Shown here in pieces: positions 18,929-27,926 of a DNA stretch of 64,000 nucleotides (position 1 is the first letter of the stretch; the number at the start of each line of letters is the position of its first letter). Position numbers and translations under genes: made by a program. The DNA is from Gemmatimonadota bacterium (GTDB taxonomy: Bacteria; Gemmatimonadota; Gemmatimonadetes; Longimicrobiales; Gaopeijiaceae): assembly GCA_030430625.1 (NCBI GenBank), contig JAUIKL010000007.1:1-64000 (forward strand), in the 5' to 3' direction. The notes under the pieces were generated by a model. The model saw nothing but the letters and a program-made list of their open reading frames with translations, made no database searches and was not told where the DNA came from.

Positions 18929-20856
18929 GTCGGCGCGCGCGCGCGGGCCACCGCGCTCTGCGCCTGGGCGCGCTCTTCGGCCTGGCTCCCTTCCTCGGGC
19001 AGGCTCCCTTCGGCGGTGCGCTCGCGGTGTCGGCCCAGGACGTGGTCGACGCGGGGAAGAGGTACGGCATCGAAGTGCCATCGGCCTACTGCGCCCAGGT
19101 GGCCGCGAGACCGGCACTGTACGAGTTCGAGCGAGCCCTGTTCAACCGAGTGGGCCCGGAGCGGACGTCCGCATTCGGGGAAGTCGGGGTGCCCGTGATT
19201 CTGGGGTTGTTCGCGGACTCGCCCGCCGAACCGCATATCACCCCCGAGGCCGTACAGCAGTCTCTCTTCGACGGTCCGTCCGAGCACGGGACGATGACGG
19301 AGTCGTACCTCGAGATGTCCCGTGGGGCGCTCACCATCGTCGGCGAGGTATACGGGTGGGCGAGAAGCTCTCTGACGATGGCGGACGTCGTCGGCACGGA
19401 TCGAAGCTTCGGTCCCGACAACCGCGTGGGAGAATACCTCGTGGAGGTGCTCTCGCAGGTGGACGCCGACATCGACTTCGCCCGCTTCGACAACGACGGT
19501 CCGGACGGTGTGGCCAACAGTGGCGACGACGACGGCTTCGTCGACGTCGTGACCTTCGAGTACCTGGAAGTCTCCGCGTCCTGTGGCGGACCCTCCATCT
19601 GGCCGCACCGTTCGACCCTCAGCGGTCGAGCCGGCGCACCTTATCGTACCGACGACATCGGCATCGACGGCGACACGATCTACGTCCAGGACTACATCAC
19701 GCAGGGCGCCACGGACTGTTCGGGTGAGAACGTGCAGGACGCCGGGGTCATCACCCACGAGTTCGGTCACGCCCTGGGCTTCCCGGACTGGTACCACTGG
19801 ATCGACTCGAGCCTGGGACCGTACGGTCGTCGTTGGGTGATGGGCTGCTGGGCGCTGATGGCCGCCGGCTCGTGGGGCTGCGGACCCGTGGTGGACGATC
19901 GCCCTCCTTTCGGGCCGACCCACATGCTCGGCTATTCGAAGGAGCGGCTCGGCTGGATCGACTACACCGAGGTCGGCGAGGTCTGGAACGAGACCTTTGT
20001 GCTGCGACCCGCCGAGCTGGACGGGCGGGTGCTCCGGATGCAGTTGGACGAGGCCGGTGACGAGTTCCTCATTGCGGAGTACAGGGCCCAGGTCGGCTTC
20101 GACCGCCACCTCCCGGCCGCCGGTGTGCTCCTGTACAAACACGATGAGAATGCGGCGCTCCGGCCACCGCCGGCGTCCGACGACCCGTACTTCTTGACCA
20201 TGCTCGAGCGTGACGCCGACGAGAGTCTCCGCCGCATGGCCGCGGAAGGGGGCAGTCGTGGTGAACCGGGTGATGCGTGGGGCGTGGATGGGGCGTCGAG
20301 CCGCCTGACGGCCGAAGACCCCCCCTACCTTCGGCTCGCCGACGGAGGATGGACGTCCGTGCAGGTCCACGAGGTGTACGCTGAAGGTGACTCCGCGCGC
20401 GTCGTCTTATCCACGGGGCGAACGCCCCGCCTGATCGCGCCGGGGGCAAGATTCGACGTAGATCGCGTTCGAACCTTCACCCAACGCGTTCGCATTGCGG
20501 GAGGCTACGGACCCTACACCCCTGCCGGGGACATACCGGCCGGCTTCACGCTGGCCGTGGACCGGGACGCGCTGGTGCTGATCGGCTCCGTCGTCGACTC
20601 CCTTCCGCGGACGTACGAACTGACTGTCACCGACGCTCGGGGGAGCACGTCTCCCCCGGTTGCGATCGAGCTGGCAGGAACCGGTCCGTGGACGGTCGGC
20701 CTGCAGAGCCTCCTGCAGCGCTTCCTCCAGGAGGGAGACCCCCTCAGCCCGGGGGAGGCGTCGTATCTGGACGAGGTCGGAAACGCCAATGGACGATACG
20801 ACGTCGGTGACCTTCGACGCTGGCTTCGCGAAGGGGATCCGAACGGACAGCTCTGA
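18925..20856 (+). CDS. M6-family secreted metalloprotease with C-terminal dockerin-like motif
   Basis: 643 aa; GVITHEFGHALGFPDWYHW (HExxH-type), VPVILGLFADSP; C-terminus YLDEVGNANGRYDVGDLRRWLREGDP resembles a dockerin-type Ca-binding segment. Confidence 0.82.
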   Translation: MSRRARAGHRALRLGALFGLAPFLGQAPFGGALAVSAQDVVDAGKRYGIEVPSAYCAQVAARPALYEFERALFNRVGPERTSAFGEVGVPVILGLFADSPAEPHITPEAVQQSLFDGPSEHGTMTESYLEMSRGALTIVGEVYGWARSSLTMADVVGTDRSFGPDNRVGEYLVEVLSQVDADIDFARFDNDGPDGVANSGDDDGFVDVVTFEYLEVSASCGGPSIWPHRSTLSGRAGAPYRTDDIGIDGDTIYVQDYITQGATDCSGENVQDAGVITHEFGHALGFPDWYHWIDSSLGPYGRRWVMGCWALMAAGSWGCGPVVDDRPPFGPTHMLGYSKERLGWIDYTEVGEVWNETFVLRPAELDGRVLRMQLDEAGDEFLIAEYRAQVGFDRHLPAAGVLLYKHDENAALRPPPASDDPYFLTMLERDADESLRRMAAEGGSRGEPGDAWGVDGASSRLTAEDPPYLRLADGGWTSVQVHEVYAEGDSARVVLSTGRTPRLIAPGARFDVDRVRTFTQRVRIAGGYGPYTPAGDIPAGFTLAVDRDALVLIGSVVDSLPRTYELTVTDARGSTSPPVAIELAGTGPWTVGLQSLLQRFLQEGDPLSPGEASYLDEVGNANGRYDVGDLRRWLREGDPNGQL

Positions 20857-20858
20857 CC

Positions 20859-20896
20859 GAAAAAAGGCCCCGCCCGACCGAGAGGCCGGACGGGGC
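20859..20896. terminator. Bidirectional intrinsic-terminator-like hairpin
   Basis: aaaaaaGGCCCCGCCCGaccgagaggcCGGACGGGGC between convergent genes; the A-tract acts as a U-tract for the minus-strand gene. Confidence 0.75.
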
Positions 20897-20943
20897 ACGG
20901 GGCCCGTGGCGAGGTGCGCGTTCGCCGACGAACCCCGCTCTCC

Positions 20944-21537
20944 TCAGTTGACCTCGTCTTCGAACCCGAGCGTGTCGAAGCCCTCCGGCGCCGGGCTCTC
21001 CAGACGCCCGAAGCCACGTCTCCGCCCCGAGCGGCGGCGGTCGAGCCGATCGTCATCCATGCGGGGGCCCCGAGCGCCGCGCACTCCGCGGCCGCCCCGC
21101 GCGCTGGCCCGACCCCTCACGAAGGCGCGCGTACGCGTCCGGAGATCGTCGAGCATCTCGATCTGAGCCTCGTCGAGGATCGCTTCGATTTCCGCCTGCC
21201 GCTCCTCGGCGTCGTCCCGGCGAGCATCGGCTCGGTCTTCGAGGAAGGCCATCATCTCGCTCTGTCGGATCTGGCCGGCCTGCAAGCGGGATCGCATCTC
21301 CGCCATCTCGGCCTGGAGCGTAGAGCGCTCCTGAACGCGCTCGGCGCGGATTCGATCCAGCGCCGAGATCTGATCGTCGGTCAACTCGAGCCGGTCCCTC
21401 ATCGACATGATCGACTCGACCGCCGACCCGCGCACGGCCCGGCGGCGTTCCGGAGCGGCCTGGGCCGTCGCGCTCTCCACCAGGACGGCGCTCATCATCA
21501 ACAGGGCGATGGCCCCGTGGCATACTCGCTTGTTCAT
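20944..21537 (-). CDS. Spy/CpxP (LTXXQ)-like periplasmic protein with Arg/Gly-rich C-terminus
   Basis: Signal peptide MNKRVCHGAIALLMMSAVLVESATAQA; RLELTDDQISALDRIRAERVQER; RASARGGRGVRGARGPRMDDDRLDRRRSGRRRGFGR. Confidence 0.7.
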   Translation of the reverse strand: MNKRVCHGAIALLMMSAVLVESATAQAAPERRRAVRGSAVESIMSMRDRLELTDDQISALDRIRAERVQERSTLQAEMAEMRSRLQAGQIRQSEMMAFLEDRADARRDDAEERQAEIEAILDEAQIEMLDDLRTRTRAFVRGRASARGGRGVRGARGPRMDDDRLDRRRSGRRRGFGRLESPAPEGFDTLGFEDEVN

Positions 21538-21650
21538 CGTTTGACTCCCTCGCGCACCCGATTCCCTCGGGCGAGTCCGTCTCGCCCTCGTGTGACTGGA
21601 GAGTTCCGGCCCGACGATTTCGTTAAAGGCCCCGCAACGGCTCGGGTCGG

Positions 21651-22994
21651 CTAGCGGGCCTCCGCCGCCTTCATCCTGGAGACGACAACCCCCGCCACGA
21701 GGAGTGCCGCAAGCATGAGGCCCGCACCCAGCGCCAACTCGGGCTGCGACCAGACGAGGATGACCAGGATCGCGATGTACAGGAGAATCGTGAGCCCCGG
21801 CAGGATCGGATGACCCGGCATCGTGAACGGTCGCTCGAGGTCGGGCCTCTTGGCGCGGAGGCGGAAGTAACCGAGTAGGACCATGGTGTCGACCGTGATC
21901 GCGACGGTCATCATGAAGCGAATCAGGAACTCGAAGCTGCCGGTCAGTGCCAGCATGCCGATCCATGCGGTGATCATGTACAGGGCGTTTCTCGGTGTGC
22001 CGCGCTTGTCGAGGTTGGCCAGTGAGCGCGGAGCGAGGCCTTCTCTGGCCAGTCCGAACGCCACCCTGGGGAGTCCGAGGAAGTTCACGTTGGCGCTGCT
22101 GATGAGGATCATGAGACTGGCCACGAGGACCACCGTCCCGGCCATGTCTCCGAATACGGCCGCGGTCGCGTCCCGTGCCACCAGGTCCGATCCGGCCATC
22201 TGCTCGGGTGTCAGAACGGTGAGGAGGGCCACGTTCATCAACAGATAGAGGACCATCACGGCCATCGCCCCGCCCAGCAGGATCCGCGGCAGCGCTCGGT
22301 GCGGCTCCATGACCTCTTCGGAGAGCTTGGCCGCGTCCTCCCAACCGTAGTAGGCGAACGAGATCGACTGATAGGCGAGTGCGTATCCGAGCAGACCGGC
22401 CGTGGTCTCCCCGCTCACGAGTGGCGCTGTGTCGGCCGCGCTGCCTCCGGCCAACCCGACCGCGGCGATCGCGAGCACGATGAAGATCTTGATGGCCGTC
22501 GTGACGTTCTGGAACGTCGTACTCGCCTTGAGCCCCCGGGTGTGCAGGACGAAGTACCCGAGCACGATCGCGAGGGCCACGACACCCACCCAGACACTGT
22601 CGGGCGCCTCCGTCGTGCCGAGCGCGAGCATAAAGAGGTAGCTCGAGATCAGGACCGCTTTCGAGGCGCCACTGAAGCCCCGAGTCACGAAGATCTCCGA
22701 CCACCCGGCCACGAAGCCCATCGTGTCCCCCCATGCGTGCCGCGCGTACACGTACTTCCCTCCGGCCTCGGGGAGTGCGGCCGCCATCTCGGCCAGGACC
22801 AGGGTGCTGAGGCCTGCAACCACCCCGCCGAAGAACCACATGCCGAGGATGACGAGGGGATCACCGAGATAGCCCGCGATCAGGCCGGGCGTCCCGAGGA
22901 TACCGGCACCGATCACGATTCCCACCGTCACGGCGAGCCCGTCTCGAACGCGGAGGACTCGATTCAACTGACGGGGTGAGGTGTCTGCGTTCAC
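21651..22994 (-). CDS. APC-family amino acid permease
   Basis: 447 aa, ~12 TM; VGIVIGAGILGTPGLIAGYLGDP; GTG start. Confidence 0.88.
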   Translation of the reverse strand: MNADTSPRQLNRVLRVRDGLAVTVGIVIGAGILGTPGLIAGYLGDPLVILGMWFFGGVVAGLSTLVLAEMAAALPEAGGKYVYARHAWGDTMGFVAGWSEIFVTRGFSGASKAVLISSYLFMLALGTTEAPDSVWVGVVALAIVLGYFVLHTRGLKASTTFQNVTTAIKIFIVLAIAAVGLAGGSAADTAPLVSGETTAGLLGYALAYQSISFAYYGWEDAAKLSEEVMEPHRALPRILLGGAMAVMVLYLLMNVALLTVLTPEQMAGSDLVARDATAAVFGDMAGTVVLVASLMILISSANVNFLGLPRVAFGLAREGLAPRSLANLDKRGTPRNALYMITAWIGMLALTGSFEFLIRFMMTVAITVDTMVLLGYFRLRAKRPDLERPFTMPGHPILPGLTILLYIAILVILVWSQPELALGAGLMLAALLVAGVVVSRMKAAEAR

Positions 22995-23060
22995 GTGTTC
23001 GGTCGCCGGGCAGGGGTTCGAAGCCCGGCCAACATGAGCGCGGTCCCGGTCCCTCGCCAG

Positions 23061-23642
23061 CTACTCGGGTGGGAGGATCAGCGCCACGAGTCGCCCGGGC
23101 CCGTGAACCCCCTGGACCATCATCTGCCCGATGTCCGCCGACTTGGATGGACCCGAGTGCAGCCCCATGGCCGACGGGAGTTCGTCACCCCAGCTGCGCA
23201 GTGCATCCGCGAGGGTGTGCGTGATCCGATCTCGGCGCACCAGAACGACATGGGTCGGTGGGAGCAGTTGGACCTTTCGGCCGTCGCGCGCGTCGAGCGC
23301 GAGCGACCCCGTCTCCGCGACCCCTCCCCGAGCCCAGGACAGTCCGAGCGCTGCGTCCGCGGGCGTGGATGGTTCGAGCCCCGACCGGAACGCGTCGGGT
23401 ACCCCGAGCCCGATGGCGCAGCTCGAAAAGCCCTCTGCGAATCGGGCGAACCATGCGGCCGCGTCCCGATCGTGCTCGAAGTGGTGGGCCTCTCCACCGG
23501 TCTCGGTGAAGCGCTCCGCGAAGTCAGCCGCGGCGTCCCGGCTGGGGTCGGGCTCGCCGGGGAAGTCTCCGGGGTGCGGTGGCTCGGTGCGCTCCGCGTT
23601 GGCCGATCGGATGGCCGCGAGGATCTGAGCGCGCCCTCTCAT
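23061..23642 (-). CDS. lutC: Lactate utilization protein C (LUD domain)
   Basis: RGGVAETGSLALD...LLPPTHVVLVRRDRI; ATGA overlap with lutB. Confidence 0.88.
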   Translation of the reverse strand: MRGRAQILAAIRSANAERTEPPHPGDFPGEPDPSRDAAADFAERFTETGGEAHHFEHDRDAAAWFARFAEGFSSCAIGLGVPDAFRSGLEPSTPADAALGLSWARGGVAETGSLALDARDGRKVQLLPPTHVVLVRRDRITHTLADALRSWGDELPSAMGLHSGPSKSADIGQMMVQGVHGPGRLVALILPPE

Positions 23643-25036
23643 TCGATTCCCTCCTTCCACTGCTGGCGGAAGCTCCTGGGACTCGGAGTCGGAGCTTCCC
23701 TTCCTTCGACCCACCCGTTCAAGACGGGGAGAGACCTTGCCATGGAGCGCCACGGGGTATTGCGGAGGGCCACCGCCGCTGCGCCGTACGCGCCCGGCCG
23801 TGCGGCCACAGCCGCCAGTGCTCGGCTTCCCAACCCTTCCGAGCGAGGCGTGAGCCCCGCCGCGACGGCCCGCTCCCGCCAGTGGACGAGCAGCTCCGGT
23901 ATCGGAATGCGCACCGGGCACGCTTCGACGCATGCGCCACACAGACTCGAAGCATAGGGGAGCGGCATGGCGGCCTCGAGCCCGAGGAGGCCGGGCGACA
24001 GGATGGCGCCGATCGGTCCGGAGTACGTCCATCCATATGCGTGGCCACCCGTCTGCCGGTAGACCGGACAGCTGTTGAGACAGGCGCCACAACGCACGCA
24101 CCGAAGTGCCTCCCACCCGCGTTCGTCGGCCAGCATGCGCGTCCGCCCGTTGTCGACGAGGACGACGTGCATCTCCTCGGGACCATCGACCTCCCCCTCG
24201 GACCGCGGACCTTGCAAGAGGGACACGTAGAGGCCGATCGGCTGTCCTGTTGCCGACCGCGCCGTGAGTTGCAGGAAGCCCGCCAGGTCCTCGAATCGGG
24301 GGACGACCTTCTCGATCCCGACGAAGGCCACGTGCACCGGAGGGACCGAGGTCGAGAGTCGGATGTTACCCTCGTTCTCGATCAGAGCGATCGTTCCAGT
24401 ATCGGCGGCGAGGAAGTTGCCCCCCGATATCCCCAGCTCTGCTGCCAGGAACCGACTCCTCAACGCGGCACGAGCGGCCGCGGCGAGGTCGTCGGGCGCT
24501 GCGTCGAGCGGGGTGCCGAGGTGCTCGTGAAAGAGGATGCGGCAGTCTTCCAGGCTCCGATGGATGGCCGGACCCACGATGTGGCTGGGGGGCTCACCGA
24601 GGAGCTGGATGATGTACTCGCCGAGATCCGTCTCGACCGGTTCGACGCCCAGCTTCTCGAGGTGCTCGTTCACCTCCAGCTCCTCGGCGAGCATGCTCTT
24701 TCCCTTGACTGCGCTGCGCACCCCATGCTTTTCGACGATCTCGGAAAGGACCCGTAGGGCGTCGTCTGGCTCGGGTGCCCAGTGAACGTGCACGCCCCTC
24801 TCGGCCAGTCGGTCGGCGGCTTCCGCCAGGTAGCGGTCGAGGTGCATGAGCGTGTGAGTCTTCACGTCTCGGGCCCAGTCCCGCCACGCTTCCGCCTCGA
24901 CGGACGCCAGCGCGTTCCGTCGGGCGGTCTCGAAGGCACGCGTAGCGGAACCGACGGAGGCGCGCACGGAGGGTGTGGAGCGGACGGTGCGAGCACTGAC
25001 CTCACGGTAGTCGGACGGGCGCGTGGAGAAGCTCAC
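23639..25036 (-). CDS. lutB: Lactate utilization iron-sulfur protein LutB
   Basis: CVRCGACLNSCPVYRQTGGHAYGWTYSGPIG and CGACVEACPVRIPI ferredoxin motifs; GTG start at 25036 (VSFSTRPSDYREVSA). Confidence 0.92.
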   Translation of the reverse strand: MSFSTRPSDYREVSARTVRSTPSVRASVGSATRAFETARRNALASVEAEAWRDWARDVKTHTLMHLDRYLAEAADRLAERGVHVHWAPEPDDALRVLSEIVEKHGVRSAVKGKSMLAEELEVNEHLEKLGVEPVETDLGEYIIQLLGEPPSHIVGPAIHRSLEDCRILFHEHLGTPLDAAPDDLAAAARAALRSRFLAAELGISGGNFLAADTGTIALIENEGNIRLSTSVPPVHVAFVGIEKVVPRFEDLAGFLQLTARSATGQPIGLYVSLLQGPRSEGEVDGPEEMHVVLVDNGRTRMLADERGWEALRCVRCGACLNSCPVYRQTGGHAYGWTYSGPIGAILSPGLLGLEAAMPLPYASSLCGACVEACPVRIPIPELLVHWRERAVAAGLTPRSEGLGSRALAAVAARPGAYGAAAVALRNTPWRSMARSLPVLNGWVEGREAPTPSPRSFRQQWKEGIE

Positions 25037-25737
25037 GCTCCCACCCCCTGCCAGAGGAGAGACGCGAGGTGTTCGAAGCGATGACTGCCGCCCCGGCTGC
25101 GACTCCGGCTCGCGAGCTGCAACAGGCATCCCCCGTCGGCGGACGTCACCCCGTCGATGGCGGGAAGGGTGTCGAGCTTGTGGTCCGCCATAGCGGTGGA
25201 TACCTCGGGAAGCTTGGCGGAGAAGAGGCCGCCGAAGCCGCAGCACTCCTGGTCCGCCGACCAGGGGACGACCTCGGCCCCACAGCCCCGGAGCAGGCCA
25301 ACCGGTTCATCTTCGACTCCCAACTCCCGGAGGGCGTGGCACCCGTGGTGATAGGCCCATCGCAGGCCCTTCAGGCCGCCTCCCAACTCTCGAACCCCGA
25401 GCACCTTCACGATGAATTCCGACAGCTCCCAGGTCCGCGCGGCGATCGACGGGCCGGACGCGTCGTCGAGACCGGGGTAGTGATGTCGAAGCATGTTGGC
25501 GCAGCTCCCCGATGGGAGAACGACGTACTCGGCGGAGTCGAAGACCCGAGCCGTATGGCGCGCCATCCGCTCCGCTTCTTGCCGGTAGCCGGCGTTGTAC
25601 GCCGGTTGGCCACAACAGGTCTGTGCCTCCGGGAAGTCGACGGTCACTCCGAGGTGTCGAAGCAGTCGGACGGCGTCCGCACACGCGTCTGCGAAGAACT
25701 GATCCCCGACGCAGGTCACGAAGAGGGACACCCTCAC
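25033..25737 (-). CDS. lutA: Lactate utilization protein LutA (CCG-domain Fe-S oxidoreductase)
   Basis: AQTCCGQPAYNAGY and QECCGFGGLFSAKLPEVS CCG motifs; GTG start overlapping the previous stop. Confidence 0.92.
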   Translation of the reverse strand: MRVSLFVTCVGDQFFADACADAVRLLRHLGVTVDFPEAQTCCGQPAYNAGYRQEAERMARHTARVFDSAEYVVLPSGSCANMLRHHYPGLDDASGPSIAARTWELSEFIVKVLGVRELGGGLKGLRWAYHHGCHALRELGVEDEPVGLLRGCGAEVVPWSADQECCGFGGLFSAKLPEVSTAMADHKLDTLPAIDGVTSADGGCLLQLASRSRSRGGSHRFEHLASLLWQGVGA

Positions 25738-27356
25738 CGGGGGTCCTCCGGGTCGATGATTTCGAACAGAGCTTCTTTTTGTGTCTCGAGTGCCAGTCGA
25801 AAGTCGTCGTGACCAAGGAGATACAAGGAGAGACGCGGGTTGCGGCGGGGTTCTACGACGATCCACCGAGCTCCGAAGTGTTGGAGTAGGGCCGTGTGCG
25901 TGTCCGTCGCGACCCCATCCTGACACGGAAAGGCATCGCATGTCCACTCGGTGTTCACGTCGGACGAGAGGTAGAAGAACTCCCAGAACGCCCTCGGATC
26001 GTGGGCGAACTGGAATATTGGATCCATTCCTCCGAGATACAGGTTCGATCGATTGAAGGCGAAGAGGGGACCGAAGTTGTCCCACCTGGCATGAAAGACG
26101 ACATCACCGGGGCGGCTCTCCGCGGCAAGGAAATCCGACACCTCTTTCATGGTCGTCGACGGGAAGGAGACCCGCTCGACGTTCAGGAGGTGGCGGTGTG
26201 TCGCCCAGCCCAGATGGACCGCGATCGCCCCTCCGATCAGGAGAGAGCGGGGGGAGCGGATGAGCGCCGTGAGCGAGCGGTCGCGACACCACGTCGAGAT
26301 CGACGGGGCCAGCGCCACGGCGACGGCCACCGCCCCGAAGCCGACCCACTGCTCCATCCCGCGGCGTGCCGAGAGGAGAGCGACAGCGAGGAAGACGACG
26401 GAGATGGCGCCCGCGCCGAGAAGCACCGTGGCCTGACCCTGACTCCAACTCGGTGTTCGTTCGCCGTCCTGAACCGCTTCCGTCCAGAGGCGCTTCCCGA
26501 CGAAGCCCAAGGCGCAGACCCAAACGACCGCGAAGAGCCACGACGTGCGGAGCAGGGTGAACGGGGGGATCGGGGACAGCTCGGCCGCAAAGGTGAGAGG
26601 CTGCTCGAGCGTCTTCTGGGTGAACAGTTGGACGAGTTGGACGTTGAGCAGGTAGGCGGTCTGAAGGGCGTCGGGCCGAGAGAACCAACCGAGCACCGTG
26701 CCGGCCGCCACCGCCGGGAGAGCGTGGCGGATCGGCACGCCCGTGTCGGGTCGGTCGGGACCGAGCAGAGCGGTGGCAGGGATTCTCGCCAACGCGTACG
26801 CCACACAAATCCCCGGGGCGAGCCAGAAAAGGCTGAGGTGCACCCAACTGATCAGGGCACTCAGGAGCAACGCGTGCCACCACCGACCGCGAACAAGCAC
26901 GGAGAGCAGAGTGATCCCGGCCGCCATCGAGACGACATGGGGCCGGATCATGAGGTGTCGGAAGAAGATGTTGGGAACCGCCAGCAAGAAGGCGGCGGCC
27001 CAGAGTGGGGCATCGGGGACGTCGTGGCGCTTGAGGACAGCCCAAAGGGTGGCGGCAAGACCTGCCGTGAGGGTGAGCCCGGCCGCATGCATCGAGAGGG
27101 GCACGTCTCCGATCAGGGCGAACGGAATCAGGAGGACGTGAAAGCCCCACCAGAGGTCTCCGCCGATGTCGGCGATGACCGAGCGCGTGGCCCACGGAAG
27201 CGCGGTATCGAACAGGCCGTGCTCCAGATAGGCTCGCGCGTGACCCAGATGGTAGAAGCCGTCGAGGTCGGCCACGTTGGGTAGCAGCGTCAGGTGCCCC
27301 GCCACGACGACGAAGGCCAACACGAGCCAGGAACGGCCCTCGTGAGGCTGATTCAC
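25734..27356 (-). CDS. GT-C-like polytopic membrane protein (putative glycosyltransferase)
   Basis: 540 aa; ~10 TM segments; LDGFYHLGHARAYLEHGLFDTALPW N-terminal loop resembling GT-C enzymes. Confidence 0.6.
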   Translation of the reverse strand: MNQPHEGRSWLVLAFVVVAGHLTLLPNVADLDGFYHLGHARAYLEHGLFDTALPWATRSVIADIGGDLWWGFHVLLIPFALIGDVPLSMHAAGLTLTAGLAATLWAVLKRHDVPDAPLWAAAFLLAVPNIFFRHLMIRPHVVSMAAGITLLSVLVRGRWWHALLLSALISWVHLSLFWLAPGICVAYALARIPATALLGPDRPDTGVPIRHALPAVAAGTVLGWFSRPDALQTAYLLNVQLVQLFTQKTLEQPLTFAAELSPIPPFTLLRTSWLFAVVWVCALGFVGKRLWTEAVQDGERTPSWSQGQATVLLGAGAISVVFLAVALLSARRGMEQWVGFGAVAVAVALAPSISTWCRDRSLTALIRSPRSLLIGGAIAVHLGWATHRHLLNVERVSFPSTTMKEVSDFLAAESRPGDVVFHARWDNFGPLFAFNRSNLYLGGMDPIFQFAHDPRAFWEFFYLSSDVNTEWTCDAFPCQDGVATDTHTALLQHFGARWIVVEPRRNPRLSLYLLGHDDFRLALETQKEALFEIIDPEDPR

Positions 27357-27392
27357 GGCACCCAGGACACGAGCCGCGGGGCGGAGATCGGC

Positions 27393-27806
27393 CTACTCCG
27401 CGCCCGAGCCCGGCTTCGGGAAGAACTGGTCGATCAACACGGGGTTTCCGTCGGGGTCCAGAAAGGCGATGGACGCGGGTCCCGTCTCGTTCGGGTCGAG
27501 GTCGCTGGTCATCTCGATGCCGGCGTCGATCAGACGGCTACGAATCTCACGGATGTCGGTGAAGCTCGAGAGCTGCTTCGTGTCCTGACCGAGGCCCGGG
27601 TTGAAGGTCAGGATGTTCTTGTCGAACAGGCCCTGGAAGAGGCCCAGGACCGTCGAGCCGTTCACGAGGATCACGTAGTGCTCGTTGTCTCCGCCCGTCT
27701 GTTTAAAGCCGAGCTTCTCGTAGAAGGCCCGCGACACCCCGAGGTCGGAGACCGTCAGGCTCATCGAAAACGCTCCGAGTTCGAGTCCCTCACTGCTCAC
27801 GTCCAC
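27393..27806 (-). CDS. VOC-family (glyoxalase/bleomycin-resistance-like) protein
   Basis: [25 protein letters not shown]...[18 protein letters not shown]. Confidence 0.88.
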   Translation of the reverse strand: MDVSSEGLELGAFSMSLTVSDLGVSRAFYEKLGFKQTGGDNEHYVILVNGSTVLGLFQGLFDKNILTFNPGLGQDTKQLSSFTDIREIRSRLIDAGIEMTSDLDPNETGPASIAFLDPDGNPVLIDQFFPKPGSGAE

Positions 27807-27860
27807 CTCCCGCTTGGTATTGATGATCCCGGCGAGAGGATACGACCGAAAGACGCCGTT

Positions 27861-27905
27861 CGCGATCTCGCCGGGCCCGAAGTGGATCGGACCCGGCGAG
27901 ATCGC
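27861..27905 (-). terminator. Long hairpin, probable terminator of the DUF5117 metalloprotease gene
   Basis: cgcgatctcgccgggcccga-agtgg-a-tcggacccggcgagatcgcg: 19/20 complementary, the exception being a G.U wobble in minus-strand RNA. Confidence 0.65.
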
Positions 27906-27926
27906 GGCGGGTGTCGAGGGCTGACG

